Position numbers and translations under genes: made by a program | Shown: positions 5,872 to 6,309 of the stretch, piece by piece | Numbering within the stretch: position 1 is the stretch's first letter | How the letters are laid out: every line of letters starts with the position of its first letter | The notes under the pieces: generated by a model | What the model saw: only the letters and a program-made list of their open reading frames with translations | What the model was told of the DNA's origin: nothing | Databases searched by the model: none | Assembly: GCA_937902695.1 (NCBI GenBank) | Contig: CALFNI010000511.1 | Location: forward strand, 1-6,309 | Reading direction: 5' to 3' | Length of the DNA stretch: 6,309 nucleotides | From: an uncultured Rhodanobacteraceae bacterium | GTDB taxonomy: Bacteria; Pseudomonadota; Gammaproteobacteria; Xanthomonadales; Rhodanobacteraceae

Positions 5872-6309
5872 CCGATGCCGCAATGACGCCGGGCGTGTTG
5901 TTTCGCCTCCGGCAGCTCTGCTGGATCGCTCTCGTCGCGATCGTGTTCGCGCTGATCGATTCCGATTTCACGATCTTCATTGCCGCCGCGATCGCGATTG
6001 CCGCAGTCGCGTTCGAGACGCTCGCGCCGGTGCGCGAACTCGGGCTCGGCCATCCGCGCTCGATCGCGCGCACGATCGCACTCGGCGTCCTCGTTGGCCT
6101 CGCGATGCTCTTCTTCTCCAAGCTGCTGCTTACGCCGATCGCCGAGGCGATCACCGGGATTCCTCGCGATCTATCCGCGTTCGACTACGTGCGCGGCGAT
6201 CTTCCGGCCTATCTCGCGCTGATGCCGCGCATCTGGCTGGGTGCTGCGATCTGCGAGGAGATCGTGTTCCGCGGATTCCTGATCGGCCGGCTCGAAGCCG
6301 CGTTCGGCG
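5868..6309 (+). CDS. CPBP-family intramembrane metalloprotease, 5' part only
   Basis: The frame from GTG at 5868 stays open to the window end (147 codons). The product is strongly hydrophobic, with likely membrane helices at about 16-31, 35-50, 66-89 and 113-129. It ends in the CPBP (Abi/Rce1-like) motif 1, CEEIVFRGFLIGRL, with paired Glu130/Glu131 and Arg135. In this family the glutamates of motif 1, with histidines of later motifs (FxxxH and a downstream His/Asn motif), form the metal-dependent active site inside the membrane. Those later motifs lie beyond the window, so catalytic competence cannot be judged. The start codon overlaps the kinase TGA (GTGA), implying one transcript and probable translational coupling. 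An in-frame ATG at 5883 is an alternative start that would drop five residues. Substrates of bacterial CPBP proteases are mostly unknown; roles include bacteriocin self-immunity and anti-sigma or prepeptide cleavage. The family call is strong, the role is open. Confidence 0.9.
   Translation, partial: MTDAAMTPGVLFRLRQLCWIALVAIVFALIDSDFTIFIAAAIAIAAVAFETLAPVRELGLGHPRSIARTIALGVLVGLAMLFFSKLLLTPIAEAITGIPRDLSAFDYVRGDLPAYLALMPRIWLGAAICEEIVFRGFLIGRLEAAFG

Noticed and set aside
2866..5883. Minus-strand open frame of about 1005 codons opposite the kinase gene
   Set aside because: It is antisense to a kinase gene with every domain intact. Its product is a low-complexity Arg/Ala/Asp/Glu-rich string with no recognisable domain, which is what GC-rich codon bias produces on the opposite strand.

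Overview
The window comes from a very GC-rich bacterial chromosome (roughly 70% G+C by eye, not computed). Codons strongly favour G or C in the third position. The set of a YceI-family periplasmic protein, a DUF697-type membrane GTPase, a two-component-propeller hybrid histidine kinase and a CPBP protease fits a Gram-negative proteobacterium. Lysobacter/Xanthomonadales-like gammaproteobacteria or a betaproteobacterium are the most likely sources, but that is a guess from gene types and composition; no rRNA or other taxonomic marker is present. I see no mobile element, tRNA, rRNA or CRISPR array.

Layout: two gene pairs diverge from a 240-bp intergenic region (about 2035-2274). Leftward (minus strand) are a membrane-anchored Era/YcjF-like GTPase with a C-terminal DUF697-like region (538-2034) and, 69 bp downstream, a YceI-family protein with a signal peptide whose 3' end lies beyond base 1 (468 down to 1). 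Rightward (plus strand) are a 1198-residue hybrid sensor kinase (2275-5871) and, overlapping its stop codon by 4 bp (GTGA), the first 147 codons of a CPBP-family intramembrane metalloprotease (5868 to the window end).

The kinase is the centrepiece. It has a signal peptide, a periplasmic sensor of 14 Reg_prop-type blades (two seven-bladed propellers), a Y_Y_Y domain, one transmembrane helix, a complete HisKA/HATPase core and a C-terminal receiver with all phosphotransfer residues. It has no DNA-binding domain, unlike the HTCS regulators that share its sensor type, so its phosphate must go to a partner not in this window. The overlapping protease gene suggests co-translation of a periplasmic sensor with a membrane protease. 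All four products are predicted to be membrane-bound or exported, so an envelope-related role is a reasonable inference, not a demonstrated one.

The divergent intergenic region holds a strong Shine-Dalgarno for the kinase, a 9-bp perfect hairpin with a GNRA-type loop that competes with an overlapping 7-bp hairpin, and a possible -10 box so close to the GTPase GTG that a leaderless transcript is plausible. The rest of the sequence is ordinary coding DNA; the many very long antisense and out-of-frame ORFs are GC-skew shadows.
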